Shown: piece after piece, positions 1 to 18,986 of the stretch
Layout: the number at the start of each line of letters is the position of its first letter
Numbering within the stretch: the stretch's first letter is position 1
Origin: Pagrus major
Taxonomy: Eukaryota > Chordata > Actinopteri > Spariformes > Sparidae
Assembly: GCF_040436345.1 (NCBI RefSeq)
Contig: NC_133232.1
Span: 29,451,315-29,515,314, forward strand
DNA: 64,000 nucleotides
Reading direction: 5' to 3'
The notes under the pieces: model-generated
Database searches by the model: none
Seen by the model: the letters and a program-made list of their open reading frames with translations, nothing else
What the model was told of the DNA's origin: nothing
Translations under genes and position numbers: made by a program

Positions 1-535
1 AATCATAATTTAAAATATAGGCTTGTTTTTTTTGCCTTGTTTCCAAACAAACCTTTAACAGCATCAGAAAACATTAGTAAAGATACTGTTAAGTTAAGAT
101 AAGATGATGTAAAATATCTTTCATCCCAAAGGACGTTTTTTGGGCTCAGTTTGGGCGTGATAGCAGATTTCGGTCTGTTTTGAATATGAAACATGTGCCC
201 TTCATCATCCCTCATAATGTTAATACTACAGTATGTGTTGTACACCGTACCAGTGTGGCGGTGAAAGGTTCATGTGTGTGAGTAAAAGGTGACATAAAGA
301 ACATAACTCGTTCCAAGAACTGAAACACAAGAATGTAAAGCCTGTCAGCACGTCGATACCATCGTGAGACAGTACTGACATACTGCAGCCGAGATAACGA
401 TCTCTCTGCATGTTCTCAACGAGAACAACAACTGGCTTTGGAGCCACTGACTTAGATCACTCTGGTAGGAGGTTACTACATATGATGATATAACTCTCAT
501 AGTATATAATGTTCTCTGTATGTTTCTTTTATCAG

Positions 536-570
536 ACTACCAAAGGCAGAAGGAGAGGACTGTACATTAG
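536..570 (+). CDS. pdzd11: pdzd11 terminal coding exon (partial gene)
   Basis: This is the last coding exon of the small single-PDZ protein PDZD11, which in mammals binds the C-termini of membrane transporters and PLEKHA7-type junction proteins. A pyrimidine-rich acceptor ends in atcag at 535. The exon then supplies two bases of a split codon (AC) followed by YQRQKERTVH and a TAG stop at 568-570. The remembered human C-terminus is YNYHRQKERTVH, so only one residue differs across the stretch and the split codon would restore N. No other PDZD11 exon is visible in 1-535, which I read as intron; the PDZ domain lies left of the window. The identification rests on only ten residues. It is strengthened because PDZD11 is also the immediate neighbour of RAB41 and ARR3 in human. 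Confidence 0.8.
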
Positions 571-2795
571 GTGGCAGCAGAGCGAGAGAGAGATGTGGAC
601 AGACGCTTCACTGAGCGTCACTACCCTCCTCCCACAGACTCTGGCCTCCATTCTGTCTCAGCTTCAGTATGACTGATGTATGACTAACAGACTCATTCAA
701 AGTCCTCCATGTAAGGACAATCTATACTCTGTTACATACTCAGTTTCTTCTCTCACACCCCAATCTCCTGTGATGCATGATGGTTTCCACTCCGTCAGGA
801 TGTATTTACAGGAAGTGAGAGAAACAGAAGCTTAGTAGACATTTTACACGATAAATTATGTAACTGATACATATTTTCTAGTCATGCATAACATTTATAG
901 ACCACACATAATTTAATCATTGCCTTCACTCACTTTTCCACAATCCCTAATGAGATGTTTCTACTGTAGTCTTAGAGAAATATATAAATCAAGAACAGAG
1001 TAGCATTTGTGTGCACTGTACACATTTGCCTTGATGACACTGATATAGAGTAAAGATATATATATACACACATATGCTCAGCTGCTAGTTTATTAGGTAT
1101 GCATTGCTAAAATTAAAGCAGTCCAATAAATCAGCCCAGCAATAAACCCTGCTGTCAGAAGTTAAGTTGTTCAGTTTTTGTTGAAAATTCAAATTGTAAC
1201 AGTTTGACAGATACTTTTAACTCAAGATCCACTTACTGGCTTTGCTTCATATGTTTCTTATATTTTGTCCACCCCATCTTTATCAATGGGTAGACTAAAT
1301 ATTGGAAACGCTGCAGTACAACTCAAAAGCACCACAAACCACAGCTTCCAACACGGCCATACAGATTAATCAACATCTCTGAAACAGTTTCAACAACAGC
1401 TGAACATTATAACCCGCCATGAGCGGAGGACTGTTGAATTAAACTGCATAAACTGGCAACTGAGTGCATACACATTTAAGAAAATGTACATATGACTTGG
1501 TTTTCAGCACTCACTGATACATGTGGTACAAAGACAGCAAGGTGGTACGTATTTAAGAGCGTGTGATAGTGCAAAACTTCTGCTAAATTTTAATGATCTA
1601 AATATCACTGTGAATAAACTGCAGATCCAGTTTTTATATATTTAACAAGATTTTTTTTATTGTGTTGGAGATTGGACATTGTGTAAATATATTTCAGCGA
1701 CTGCTTATGCATTATTTTAACACTGTCAGGTATTAATTGTGTTTATTTTTCACACATTATAACAAAAAAAAACTGCTTCTGGGTTGGATGATATTGTGGT
1801 TATTTCATGTATAAACTGAGGTGCCAAACTGTTGATAGGTGTAACTTCTAACGTGCTGATCTTTTACCTACACAAACGGGTATTTGGGGGTTTATGACCA
1901 ATCAGCCATGATGTTGGAGGTGCAGATGAAGAGGTCACGGGCAATGAGATAGCACTATCGTTCAGGTTTTCACTCTGAATATTTCTTTTGTCGGTTCAAG
2001 TGCATGACAGCAGTAAAGTGGTGTAACCTGCAAAAACCATCATCTAACGAAAAAATGAAGACAGACGCTCCAAATATGCATTAATTAAATTTCTGAGCCT
2101 GAGAGAGGAGCTCTGTGGCAACTAAACCATCTGCAGGGACAATCCTTCAGCCCACAAAGTTTCAACTTCCTGTTTATAGCACGCTAGAGCACTTGGCTGG
2201 AGCGCAGACATGTAATCAGATGAAGAAGAGATAAATATCAACTTCATATCTTCTAAGCACTTTCTGAAATACCTGTCCTGTTTCATTGCACCTCCGACGT
2301 TATGACGGATAATATCGCTCAGATTTGTGGGTGGTTTCTGACGTCACTGCGGGTAAAAGAATCGCAGCACATGACAAAACATTGCGCCATGTCCTTTTGT
2401 TTAGTGGTGAAGCCGGTTATGGGGCGTTAACTGAGAATTTCATGTCCGCAGGATTTCATCCCAACTGAAGACTTTATCTGGTATTTTTAATCATTTCAGC
2501 CTCAGTGTTTCAAAATGTGTTAATCATTACAATCAGCAGATACGAGCTTCGGCCATAAAGTTAAACTGCATGCTTGAGAACATTTCGAATACTTCTGGAT
2601 GTTACTGCGACTAACAATTGTGGAGACTGATGTAAATACCTTCCTGTTGCATCTCAACACTGTCTTACTCTTTTGTAAAGTAACTTGGTTAAAGTTTTGG
2701 TTTTACATCCGATGAACTAATGTGTTTTTCATCATTTTTCATAAAAGAACATGACATTGACATGCGAAAAAGAAATAAAAAGCTTTTGAACCCTA
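571..2795 (+). other. pdzd11: Probable pdzd11 3'UTR
   Basis: There is no reading frame of note after the pdzd11 stop. AATAAA signals occur at about 1614 and, more convincingly, at 2774-2779 in an A-rich context. The latter would give a UTR of about 2.2 kb. The extent is inferred from the signals alone. Confidence 0.5.
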
Positions 2796-2959
2796 GTAAC
2801 CTTTGGTCTGTGGACTTGAAGAGGCTGAACCAGAACTGGAAACAGACTGGTTTGTTCTGGTACAAGTAGCCAAACTCGTTCCACCTTGTAGGTTGGTTTC
2901 TCTCAACGCTGACTTGTCATCTTCAGAAGGAATGCAGTCAATAACAGGGATTACCAGAG

Positions 2960-4127
2960 CACGTTAACCATGTGAGGTTTATTTTTCTTTTTTGAAAAAG
3001 TATTCTTAACATCAAATATCTTCAGAAGAAAAAAACCTGCAGCTGCATTTCAGGGTCTTTTCTCCACCATGACTTCATCTGAGCGTACAGTAACTTCAAA
3101 TAAATAAATAAAAATATCCTTTATGGTCATCCCAATCCTTCAAATAACAAAAATGCAAACCTATGATATGTACATTTTACAAGTTAAGACGACCTAACAA
3201 GATGTCCATTCTCAGAAATCAACAATTAATTCCCTCCTCGAGTGCCACTACAAGTCTAGGGTCTGAATAACTTATAATAAAGGATTGGATCGCATAGTTT
3301 TCGACTGTACATCTGAATAAATACAATGAACCAGCCTTCATGTGTCACATTAAACACGTAGTTGCCCACTAATTACAACTACATGTTTAGCAAAGATATG
3401 TTCACATTTGAAACAAAGTCAGTAGCACACGTGGTGATAGTGTTTTGTTTTGCATCAAGCTAAAAAAAAAAATGTATTTCTGTAGAACAGATTCAAGGTC
3501 AACGCCGAGAGCTGCTGCACAAACCCAGAACCTTTCACCAAAGCATGAAACCTACGTTTTAAACAGTAAATCTAGACAATAAAAAAATAAAAAAGTGACT
3601 GTTTTTAAGTCTGTCGAGTTCAGGCTTACACTTTTGATCGGATATAGAAGAAGGTTTCGTTAAAACACTGTCTCGTCTGTATTAAGAGGCTAATCGTTTT
3701 TAAAAATCTAAAGTGAACATGGTCACTCCTTCACTACTACCTTCACCTAATTTTCATTCACAGTCACGTGTAAAGGCAAAGAGCAACTAGTGGAGAACTA
3801 CATGACTGCACTTCCTGATTTAAAATGTGCATTTTACAGCTGCACCTAAAAAGAAAAAAAAAAAAAGGCCTGACAGGTGGGCCATTGTTAATGTAGTGCT
3901 GTAAGTATGACACATTCAAACCCCAACATTATTTTAAAAAAAAACACTGGCGAGATGTTCAGCTTGGTTCAGCATGGACTGAGGTGAATGGCAACTTGAT
4001 CTGTGCTCATTTCTGTCTGGTGTGACAGCTGTAAACACTTCATGCTCTTGCTCATCCCGAAAGGCACACAGACGCGGAAAAACTGGAAACAATTACAGAG
4101 TCTGAGGTCTCAGGTCTTCTCTTCGAT
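2960..4127 (-). other. stard10: Probable 3'UTR of the START-domain gene
   Basis: The region downstream of the stop at 4128-4130 has no coding potential. An AATAAA signal on the minus strand (TTTATT at 2978-2983) would end the transcript near 2960. That is fewer than 200 bases from the inferred pdzd11 poly(A) site at about 2.8 kb, so the two genes are tail to tail. Confidence 0.5.
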
Positions 4128-7100
4128 TTAAGTGCTGTCCTCGCTGTCCTGAACTTCATCTTTAGAGGTCTCGTCCACATTTTCTAGCGAGTCTGCTCTC
4201 TGTATCGCCAGGTCGGCGGGGTTCATCATGGGCAGGGTGTTCTGCTCTGGGTACAGCCAGGGCTTGTGGTCGGGGACGTTCTGCGCTTTCCACTGTGGGT
4301 AGTTCTGTCCCGCCTTGTGAACACTCTTCATCACCTGGAAGGAGTGGGCCAAGAGAGGATATGATTATCAGAGGGCCGCAGTCCGACAATGAGGATCGTG
4401 CCACACCTTAGTCTCGGTCAACAAAGCTGAAGATAAAGCAGGTCAGAAAATACGGTGGAGCAGATTGTGTGGCAATCAGTTACAGGAGTCCAACTATTTA
4501 TGGCTCTGACACAAACATTTTATCAAAGGCCTTTTACACTCTCAAATATAAAACAGTGATCTTGCCATTACGAGGCACATAAATTCATCACTTCACCCAG
4601 ACGTAAACAAAACAAATTAAATCTGCGAATATTTGGATAATCACATAATCATTTAGACATTTAAGAAGCGCGAATAGCCAAAAATCCACTTAACCTCTCA
4701 AATGTTAAATATTTACTGTTTTTCGTGATTGTAAATTAAATATATTTAGTTTCCGGACTTGGTAGAAACAAAACATGCAACTTGAAGACGTCTAAAAAGC
4801 GGCTTTTCACGCTGCATGTAGCCCGGGGCTAAAATAATTCCTCGAACCTTCTTAGGCCTGACTAAAGGAGCCGTTTCCCCAGGGCTATCCTTGACCCTGG
4901 GATAACTTAACTTCACACACACACAGCTAACCTAGGGCTCTATGACTCATGCGTCACTTCTACTAGCCCCGGGTTAGATCTACGTTTGAACACGCGACAG
5001 AGTTTAATTTAGCCACATTTCACACTGGCACTTTTTGCCCCTGTGTTTAGTTGATTTTAGCAGGGGGCGCCCTGAAAACACGAGGCTAACCCTTCTCTGA
5101 AGCAGGCCCAATAGTACGCACCAAGCCCGAGGCTAAAGTTGGGGCTAACAGCGGTCTTAGCTTGGCGCTAACAAGGCTCTAAGAACGGCTTTAGCCCAGG
5201 ACCTCAGTGGCATAACCTTGTGGTGGATGTTTTTACAATTTCCTGACACTTAACAGACAAAATGATGAGCATTAATCTACAATGAAAATAATCGTTAGTT
5301 GAAACCCTATTCTAGTCCCTCAGATTTAGGCCTCGTCCGAACATTTATGGATATTTACACCTTTGTTCACGTCCAAACAATCGTCATTTGACAAAATATC
5401 TCTGTAACAAACCTGTAGTTCAGTGTTTTACTGCGTTAAAGAGGTCAGTGTATCTGTTTAGTTTCAACACAAACACACACACACACACACACACACGACA
5501 CACTTTGGCCTAAATAGTTTCAATCAGCGGAGGATATGAAACCTGGGGAACGAGTTCTGCCGGGACACGGAGCAGCGGCTCCAGCTGAGACGCTCTTTGT
5601 CAGCAATCTTACCAGGACAGGCCCTTCAATCTGGTTTCTATGGTTACCTTTGTCCTTTAAAAGACACATGAAACCCTCACTCCCTTACGTGCACACACAC
5701 ACACATTTTAATCGCCTCGTGGACACACACACACGCCCAAACCAATAGATTGTGTATTTTTAAACTCATCACTTTCATTGCTGCTGTTGACTCAATGTAA
5801 ACAAAACGCTCGGTTGAGAGAGTTTATGACAACAGTTGTGTTTTTTACTTCACGTACCTTCGGAGCGAGCATTTTAGTGGCTGCGTTCACCACAACCTTC
5901 GGAAGAGAGCCTGCAGCAAAAAGAGAGAAAACTTTTAGAAAAGCAGCTCTTATAATGTTCAGCAACAGTGTGACCATGTCAGCGGTTGGTTGTGGGTTTT
6001 ACCTTTGGGGTCAGCTTGTGAAAGGTATGTGAAATTACAGCTGTTCGGTCCTGTGGCCTGGATCAAATAACCGGTGAGGATGGAAACGGCTCTCACGAGT
6101 TTCTTGCCAGGAGGGTATTTCTGTAATGGAACCAGTTTGATGAATAATGAGGAAAAACCACAAGCAATTAAAGACAAAGAGCCGTAGAAATGTCACGTTG
6201 AAAGACAGTAGTTGCTTTGTGCAGGGGAGTGTGTGGAGGAGGTGTCGTACCGGGTGTTTGACTGAGAAGTTAACGATCACATACTCGTCATCCTTCACCT
6301 GCCACGATCGCAGACTCACCACGTCTCTGCTCGTCATTGGCGTTGGACATTGCCCTGCAGAGAAAACCACAACAACAAAAACATTAAAAAAAATCTTCTT
6401 TGTGAAAGACTTTTCTTCATTACTTCCCAATGTCACAACCTGAGACTCAACGAGTCCACCCTTGTTATGACAGTAAATACAGCGGTGGAACGAGAAGCCG
6501 CTCATTCTTCAGCCCCGAGGGCTTCAGCAGTTTACAAAAGTGTCGCCAGAAGAAACAGACTAAATGCAAATCGAGAGCGACTGTACTTCTACTTAACTAC
6601 GGATACATTTAAAGAAAAATCTTGTTTGAGTGTGGATGTGGACAGAAGAGCTTGCTGATGGGTAAATAATGGCGGCACTGTTTATATTTCACTATGACTC
6701 AAAGAAAGGGGCCAAGTTTACTCCATTATTTACAATTTACAGCATTTTTAAGGAATAAAAGTCTTAAATAAAACTTTTTTTTATTGATTTTGTTTCGTTA
6801 TTGCATCAAGAACTTCTTTAAAACAAAAATATAATGATTTTGATGATGCACCATCTTAAAATAATAACATTAAAGGGGCTCTATCTAAAGATTTACGTGT
6901 ATAAAATCACTTTTCTATTGGCCACATGTGAGCAGATTGCATAGCGACGACCTTCTTCGTCTCTCTCAACAGAAAAGTTAGAATATTTTAAGGCTATATT
7001 GCGAAAACACAATGCGTATCTTGATATAACACCGTAGGGATGGTACAAAATATTAAACACAACGTGATTTCTGATGAATAACCATCAGTAATGCGGATAC

Positions 7101-7897
7101 TATGAGGAAAGTGGGTAAAGGCAAGTATTAGAAGAAGAAGTAAGTTTGGAAAATGGCACCAAATCACTGTAATGCAACCTTTAAAACCAGGAAATGAAAA
7201 CATATATGCCACGATGATATAACAATCTCCTGAATGAGGATGTGTACGTTAATCTCACATTAGGATATAACACCTACATCCTGCCCTGAGCATTATTCTT
7301 ATATATAAAGAGATATAAAAGATATAAAAGAAAATCCTTCAAAATAAAACTCTACATAAACACTTTCCCCCTCTTTCAGTGTTTGTGTTTCTGGTGTGAG
7401 AGTCAACAGGTGCATCCAACAGGTGACTTTAACAGAGGACATATGATACACAGCACAGATTTAACAGGTGAAGAGGGGTAAACTCACATGAGTAGTAGCC
7501 CACATCAGCATTAGCAGACAGCCTGGCAATGTCAAAGCTCTCTAACATGGCGGGGTCCCACTCCTTGCGGTACTTGCTGTCGTGTAGGACGTCGTACATG
7601 GTGGCAGCTGACACATCTGTGACTGGCATTTTACACTGCAGCACACAGAGGACACACGGGGACACGTGAGACAGAGTCGATCACCTGTACAGGTGTTTTA
7701 AAAGTGAGAGTTAGGAGGAAACTCACCTTGATCTTGTGAACTTTGGGACCTTGCTTTCCTTTCTTTGCAGGAACCTCGACCCACACCTGCATCCCATTAT
7801 TGTCATACTTGTTCACCCAGTTGTCCGATGATAAACACTGCTTTCTGAAGTCGGCAAACACCTTCTCGTCAGGTAAAATACACGAATGAATCGACAT
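4128..7897 (-). CDS. stard10: START-domain phospholipid transfer protein, STARD10-like (possibly the fish paralogue stard14)
   Basis: Six coding exons join in frame: 7897-7727, 7635-7488, 6354-6251, 6120-6003, 5910-5858 and 4334-4128. All introns are GT-AG and the product is 266 residues (human STARD10 is about 291). Almost the whole protein is one START domain, a helix-grip fold that carries phosphatidylcholine and phosphatidylethanolamine between membranes. Diagnostic stretches are HKIKCKMPV, MYDVLHDSKYRKEWD, FDIARLSANADVGYYSW, SRDVVSLRSW, VNFSVKHPKYPPGKK, LVRAVSILTGYLIQATGP and PWLYPEQ. The acidic tail RADSLENVDE resembles the human STARD10 tail, whose homologous region is a casein-kinase target. 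The start is the ATG at 7895-7897; the frame is open further upstream but only to a TTG. Because the neighbours are the Xq13.1 set, this may be a fish-retained duplicate of STARD10 rather than the strict orthologue. Confidence 0.85.
4815..5210. repeat. GGCTAA/TTAGCC-rich element in the last intron of the START gene
   Basis: Roughly 400 bases carry many copies, in both orientations, of ggctaa, gggct and ctaacc motifs, starting near cccggggctaa at about 4831 and ending near ctttagcccagg at about 5200. The composition is unlike the AT-rich flanks. It is probably a degenerate mobile or satellite-like element. I do not recognise the family. Confidence 0.45.
5470..5497. repeat. (AC)n microsatellite
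   Basis: A run of AC dinucleotides lies in the last intron of the START-domain gene. Confidence 0.9.
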
Positions 7898-7994
7898 TTT
7901 TCTTTCTTTAAAAATCTGAAACACCTGCTCGGTCCTGAGTGTTTGAAGCGGAGGAGGTTTCACACCTGTGTGGTCGCGTTTGTCTCCGTCCGAC

Positions 7995-8130
7995 TCAATA
8001 TATAACGATCCGGTCGACAATCAGGTCGAGCGGGATTTTTGTCATTCCATCACACACACCTCTCCCTCTGACGTCACAGCACTTCCTGAATCCAGGTGTG
8101 TGATGCGGGCAGGTGTGACAGCTCCGCCCC
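7995..8130 (-). promoter_or_regulatory. Candidate promoter of the START-domain gene
   Basis: On the minus strand, about 100 bases upstream of the ATG, there is a TATATATT-like box (about 7997-8004). A GC-box-like ggggcgga lies farther upstream (about 8122-8129). These would place transcription start near 7970. This is motif evidence only. Confidence 0.35.
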
Positions 8131-8595
8131 CTCCTCAGAAACGACCCGAGAGGCCAATCCTGGTCCACAAGTGTTGACATTTACAGTATCGACACTGATA
8201 CCAGAGGAGCTGTGAGTGGCCCAGAGAAGAAGAAAAGAGCTCGTGTGGTGGTTTTTATTGTCAGGAAGTGTGAAAGACGCACGTCAGGTGGAGTGAAGTG
8301 GTGGGCCGGACGCTGTGGGCCCTCAGGGGCAGTGGGTAGTGCGACTGTCTCAGTGCTGATGCATCATCACGACTGTTAAAACAGTAAACCAGGAGTCAGA
8401 TATGAGCCTCAGTTCAGCCCCCTGATGGGATCTACATTTAGTTTTAACTACTGTTAAAGAAAATCAATAAAATAATCATAGTGATGACTCTGGGTCCACT
8501 GGGTCTTTATAGATCTGAAGATAGATCAAATGGATTATAATACAACAACAACAAAAGAAAAAGTGGTTGGCAACACTTCTTTATCAGCCATGTGT

Positions 8596-8599
<4 letters not shown>

Positions 8600-8657
<58 letters not shown>
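8600..8657. repeat. (CA)n microsatellite, about 29 units
   Basis: An uninterrupted AC/CA run directly visible in the sequence. Confidence 0.95.
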
Positions 8658-8658
<1 letters not shown>

Positions 8659-8769
8659 TCAGTTACAAGTACTGTAGGTATGGTAAGTCCATTTCTGCCA
8701 TTTTCTTTTTTTTTTAAAAACAAAACTTGATGAAAAAGAAATTATTTCTGACGCAAAACCATGATTTTA

Positions 8770-9175
8770 AGATGTAAAGTCGAAATTATATTTAAGAACT
8801 TATGAAAAGTCATAAGAGTGTGAGATAACAAGTCATAATTATGATAAAAAGTCAGAATTATGAAAAGGGCAACATTTGTCTGGGAATTTCAACTTTTTAA
8901 CTCATTATGATTTATCTCTTTATCATAATCATAAGAAAGTCGACATTATGGGATAAAAAGTCATTTGTGAGATAGTCATAACTATGAGACAAATAGTTGA
9001 AATTATAAGATAAAGTTATGACTGAAAAGTAACTTTTTAGCTGTTTCTTTTAATCTGACTTAATAGACTTTTTTTCCTCATAATTCAGATTTTCTTTAAT
9101 CTAATAACTACAGCTTTTTCATGACTTTTTTCTCATAATGATCAACTTTCTTATTACATAATTAAGACTTACCAT
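8770..9175. repeat. Degenerate tandem repeat of a short AAGTCATAATTATGA-like unit
   Basis: Variants of aagtcataattatgag and aaaagtcgaaattat recur about every 12-25 bases across 400 bases. The left part is mostly in one orientation. The right part (from about 9050) shows the complementary forms such as ttttcatgactt and ctcataatgatcaac. This is a diverged minisatellite-like array. Confidence 0.6.
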
Positions 9176-9183
9176 GGGAACAT

Positions 9184-9220
<37 letters not shown>

Positions 9221-9222
9221 CA
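9184..9222. repeat. (TA)n tract
   Basis: A TA dinucleotide run with one imperfection near its left end. Confidence 0.9.
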
Positions 9223-9639
9223 TTTTTTTTCTTTAACTGGCAGTAATGGACTTTCATGTGAGATACAGATTGTGAAACAAAAAAACAATCATAGTAGAAT
9301 GTACCAATATAAATACTGGAGGCTGATATGTTGAATTTTGTGACCAAGATCTGATAAGATCAGTAAAAGTCGCACAGTAAGAGTGTACAACTCAACCTCA
9401 TGTCCGTACTTAGCCACACCTTACTTTTCTAACGAGTCATGCCTGTGATGCATCGGCTCATTAGTAGTTTCACTCTACTTTGGCGGACTGACTGGTTTCT
9501 TCCATTCAACTCCGGCGCCGTACAGATGAATCTTTTGCTGATACGTGACACATGAAGCCAGACAGAACTATGAATAAGCAACAAGAGACTGATACCACAT
9601 CATCTGTAATGGAAGGAGGACACCACAGAGGTTACATTT

Positions 9640-9970
9640 TGGTGAAATATCTTTATTTTATTCCATGTGATAGGCCTACACTTGTGTTTCATTAACTCTC
9701 CTTTTTATACATCAGATAGTAATAGTACATTATTCACACAAACGTTGCTAAACACGAGTAGACAGCATATTTCAAATGGACAGACACGATTCAGAATAGC
9801 ACAAAGCCGAGTATTTAGTCAGTGACAAGTAATAGAAGAGCTGCTCATGTTAAAATGGTTATTCGATGTAATCAAATACTTGAAATCCATTTTCAAAACA
9901 TTTCAAAAACAAGCTACAGCAAACGAACAGTGTCTTTTGTTGTGCTATGGCTAGTTAGTTGGTTTGTGTT

Positions 9971-10006
<36 letters not shown>

Positions 10007-11651
10007 TGTGTGTCTGGTGACGGTGCAGCCTTAACCTGCGACTGTAAACCGAGTTACTGACTACACACACTGCAGAAAGGTCAAGCAGTGCGACAGGGAT
10101 AAAAACATTACCGGAGGGAGGGGGGGCGCCTAAGTGTTGCCTTTTAGGTGGAGTCCCAGCAGACACGCAAAACAATAAATAAAATAAAACTTTCAACGTG
10201 CGTGTCAGCGTCTGTACTTTTGGTCAAGCATACAATGTTATCTGTATGTCCAAGTTACAAAATAAATAAAACACATAAAACCAACAGTCCCTACACAGGC
10301 AATAAGCAATACAGCAAAAGGATACTGCAACTAACTTCTCTGCACTTTTTTTTTTTTTTTTTTACAGCAAGGGTGTTAGTAAGCGTTAGCCGTATCTGAG
10401 GACAAACTCTTTTATCTACCAGCTCTACAAAACAACTAGTGAAGCCATGAACCAGTCAGCAGGCTTCGGTTATATTTTTACAATATTGTGGCTTGATTCA
10501 GTGCACAACGTTGGTGAACAAACAAGCAAGGCATCTGTGTTCTTATCCATATAAATCCTGCATGGTGAGCATGCTGCATGTTTCTTGCAATAAGTGTAAT
10601 CAACACGACAACAAATCGTCGATGAGATGGCGGGTTTACGTCGCAGCGGCCCGAGTGACAGCTCTCCATCAGTGTGGGGGAAAAAAAATAAACACCGGCC
10701 TATTTCATTTCCTACATTTTTGAAGGGGGGTTGTCTAATGACTGAAAACTCCTCCTCAGACGTGTTAGTACGCGTGCAGCTTATTTAGCAAACATTGGAA
10801 AGACGGTTGCTATAGTTTTAATGCAGACATCGCTTCAGGTTAGTAGCCTTTCTAATGAATGTGGGATGGCGTCCCTTCGATGAAAAAGGATATTTACGTC
10901 CTCATTACTCGGTTACACGTCCCTTTTTTACGGCACCGTTTCTCAAATTAAGTACATCTGGTCCACTAACACACTCGTTTAAGCCTACAGATGTGTCAGA
11001 GTCTGAACAATACCAAATAACCGGACTGTCCTTTTGAACCTAATGTGGTAATGTGAGTGTTAGCAATGATGTAAATTCACTGGTAAGTTCCTGTCTCGAC
11101 TTCCTCAAAAACAAAACAAAAAGTCATGAAATATAATCAGTCATCTGAGAAGATAGAATAGTTTGAGGCAAACTCTCCATTTAAAATATATATAAAAAAA
11201 GTAAAATACAATGGGCTGAAAACTCAACCTTGCATTTAAATAATCCCAAGCAGTTTTACTTTACAACAATGACGAGAGTAACAGCACTAAGATTCTGAAC
11301 TGTGCAATAACTCATGAGCGGTTAGCTATGTCAGTCTGCAATCCTATATAATGCCATGCAACTGGATGAAAATCTGAACATATCATTGAACTTATTCCTT
11401 TGTTTTAACTGTTTACTTTTTAACCTTTTTTTTTTTCTTTTTCCAGATAATCTGTTTCAATACAGTAATGCACATCCACACGGTTACTCTGAAAAGTCAC
11501 TGGGTTGAAACGGGGAGGGAAGGAAAAAAAAAAGAGAAAAAGAAAAGACAGGTCCTCCATCCCAATGGCGGTGAGCCAAGGGTGGAGAGAGTGGCCACTG
11601 AGAGACAAGCTGTTGGTGGGGAGGAGACAGGCTGGGTGAGGGTGAGGTGTA
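9640..11651 (-). other. rab41: Probable rab41 3'UTR
   Basis: About 2 kb downstream of the rab41 stop has no coding signal. It ends at two adjacent minus-strand AATAAA signals (TTTATT at 9652-9657 and 9657-9662). It contains a (TG)n run at 9975-10013. The extent is inferred from the poly(A) signals. Confidence 0.45.
9975..10013. repeat. (TG)n microsatellite
   Basis: A near-perfect TG run with one GAG interruption. Confidence 0.9.
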
Positions 11652-18560
<6,909 letters not shown>

Positions 18561-18564
18561 TAAC

Positions 18565-18986
18565 TGGGGGGGAGGGTCTGTTTATTTACTTCACTTGTCC
18601 ATAATGAGTTACACAAGTAGTATTTCAGGGTCATTCGTCCCACAGCTGCACATCCAGTCATGATATATCACAGCATTAAGATCTGAATGATAAATAACAA
18701 TCTGCAATGTTTAGTATTCACAACACGTGGAAAGAAAAAGTCTACCCTCTACACTACGCACAGAGGAAAGTGTACAACACGTGTTTAGTTTTTTTATTTA
18801 ACGCTACGATGGCATTCAGAGAAACAGTTCAGACTCTTTCAGATGATGAGGTAATGCCTGTCAAAGGTAAGTATGTACAGGTGAAGGAGGAGCGTCGCAG
18901 TGACTCGTTCGCACTTTGTGCTTTCCTTCGTTTGGTGTTGAGGTCCTTTGTGTTTGTGTTGTGTCGTCAGAGAGGCGATTTTCACC
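18565..18986 (-). other. arr3: Probable arr3 3'UTR
   Basis: This is sequence after the arr3 stop (18987-18989) to a minus-strand AATAAA (TTTATT at 18581-18586). No coding signal is seen. Confidence 0.5.

Larger units (their letters stand above)
8180..9640. other. Intergenic, repeat-rich gap
   Basis: No coding exon is visible between the 5' end of the START-domain gene and the inferred 3' end of rab41. The stretch holds a long (CA)n tract, a degenerate AT-rich tandem repeat and a (TA)n tract. Confidence 0.6.

Noticed and set aside
7898-8020. Upstream extension of the START-domain protein by 41 residues
   Set aside because: The frame is open to 8020 but its first codon is TTG. The first in-frame ATG, at 7895-7897, fits the family's usual N-terminus, and a TATA-like box lies inside the extension.
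8530-8730. Open frames across the (CA)n tract, both strands
   Set aside because: They are produced by the dinucleotide repeat (HTHTHT or VCVCVC) and have no coding meaning. The same applies at 9.98 kb and 30.4 kb.
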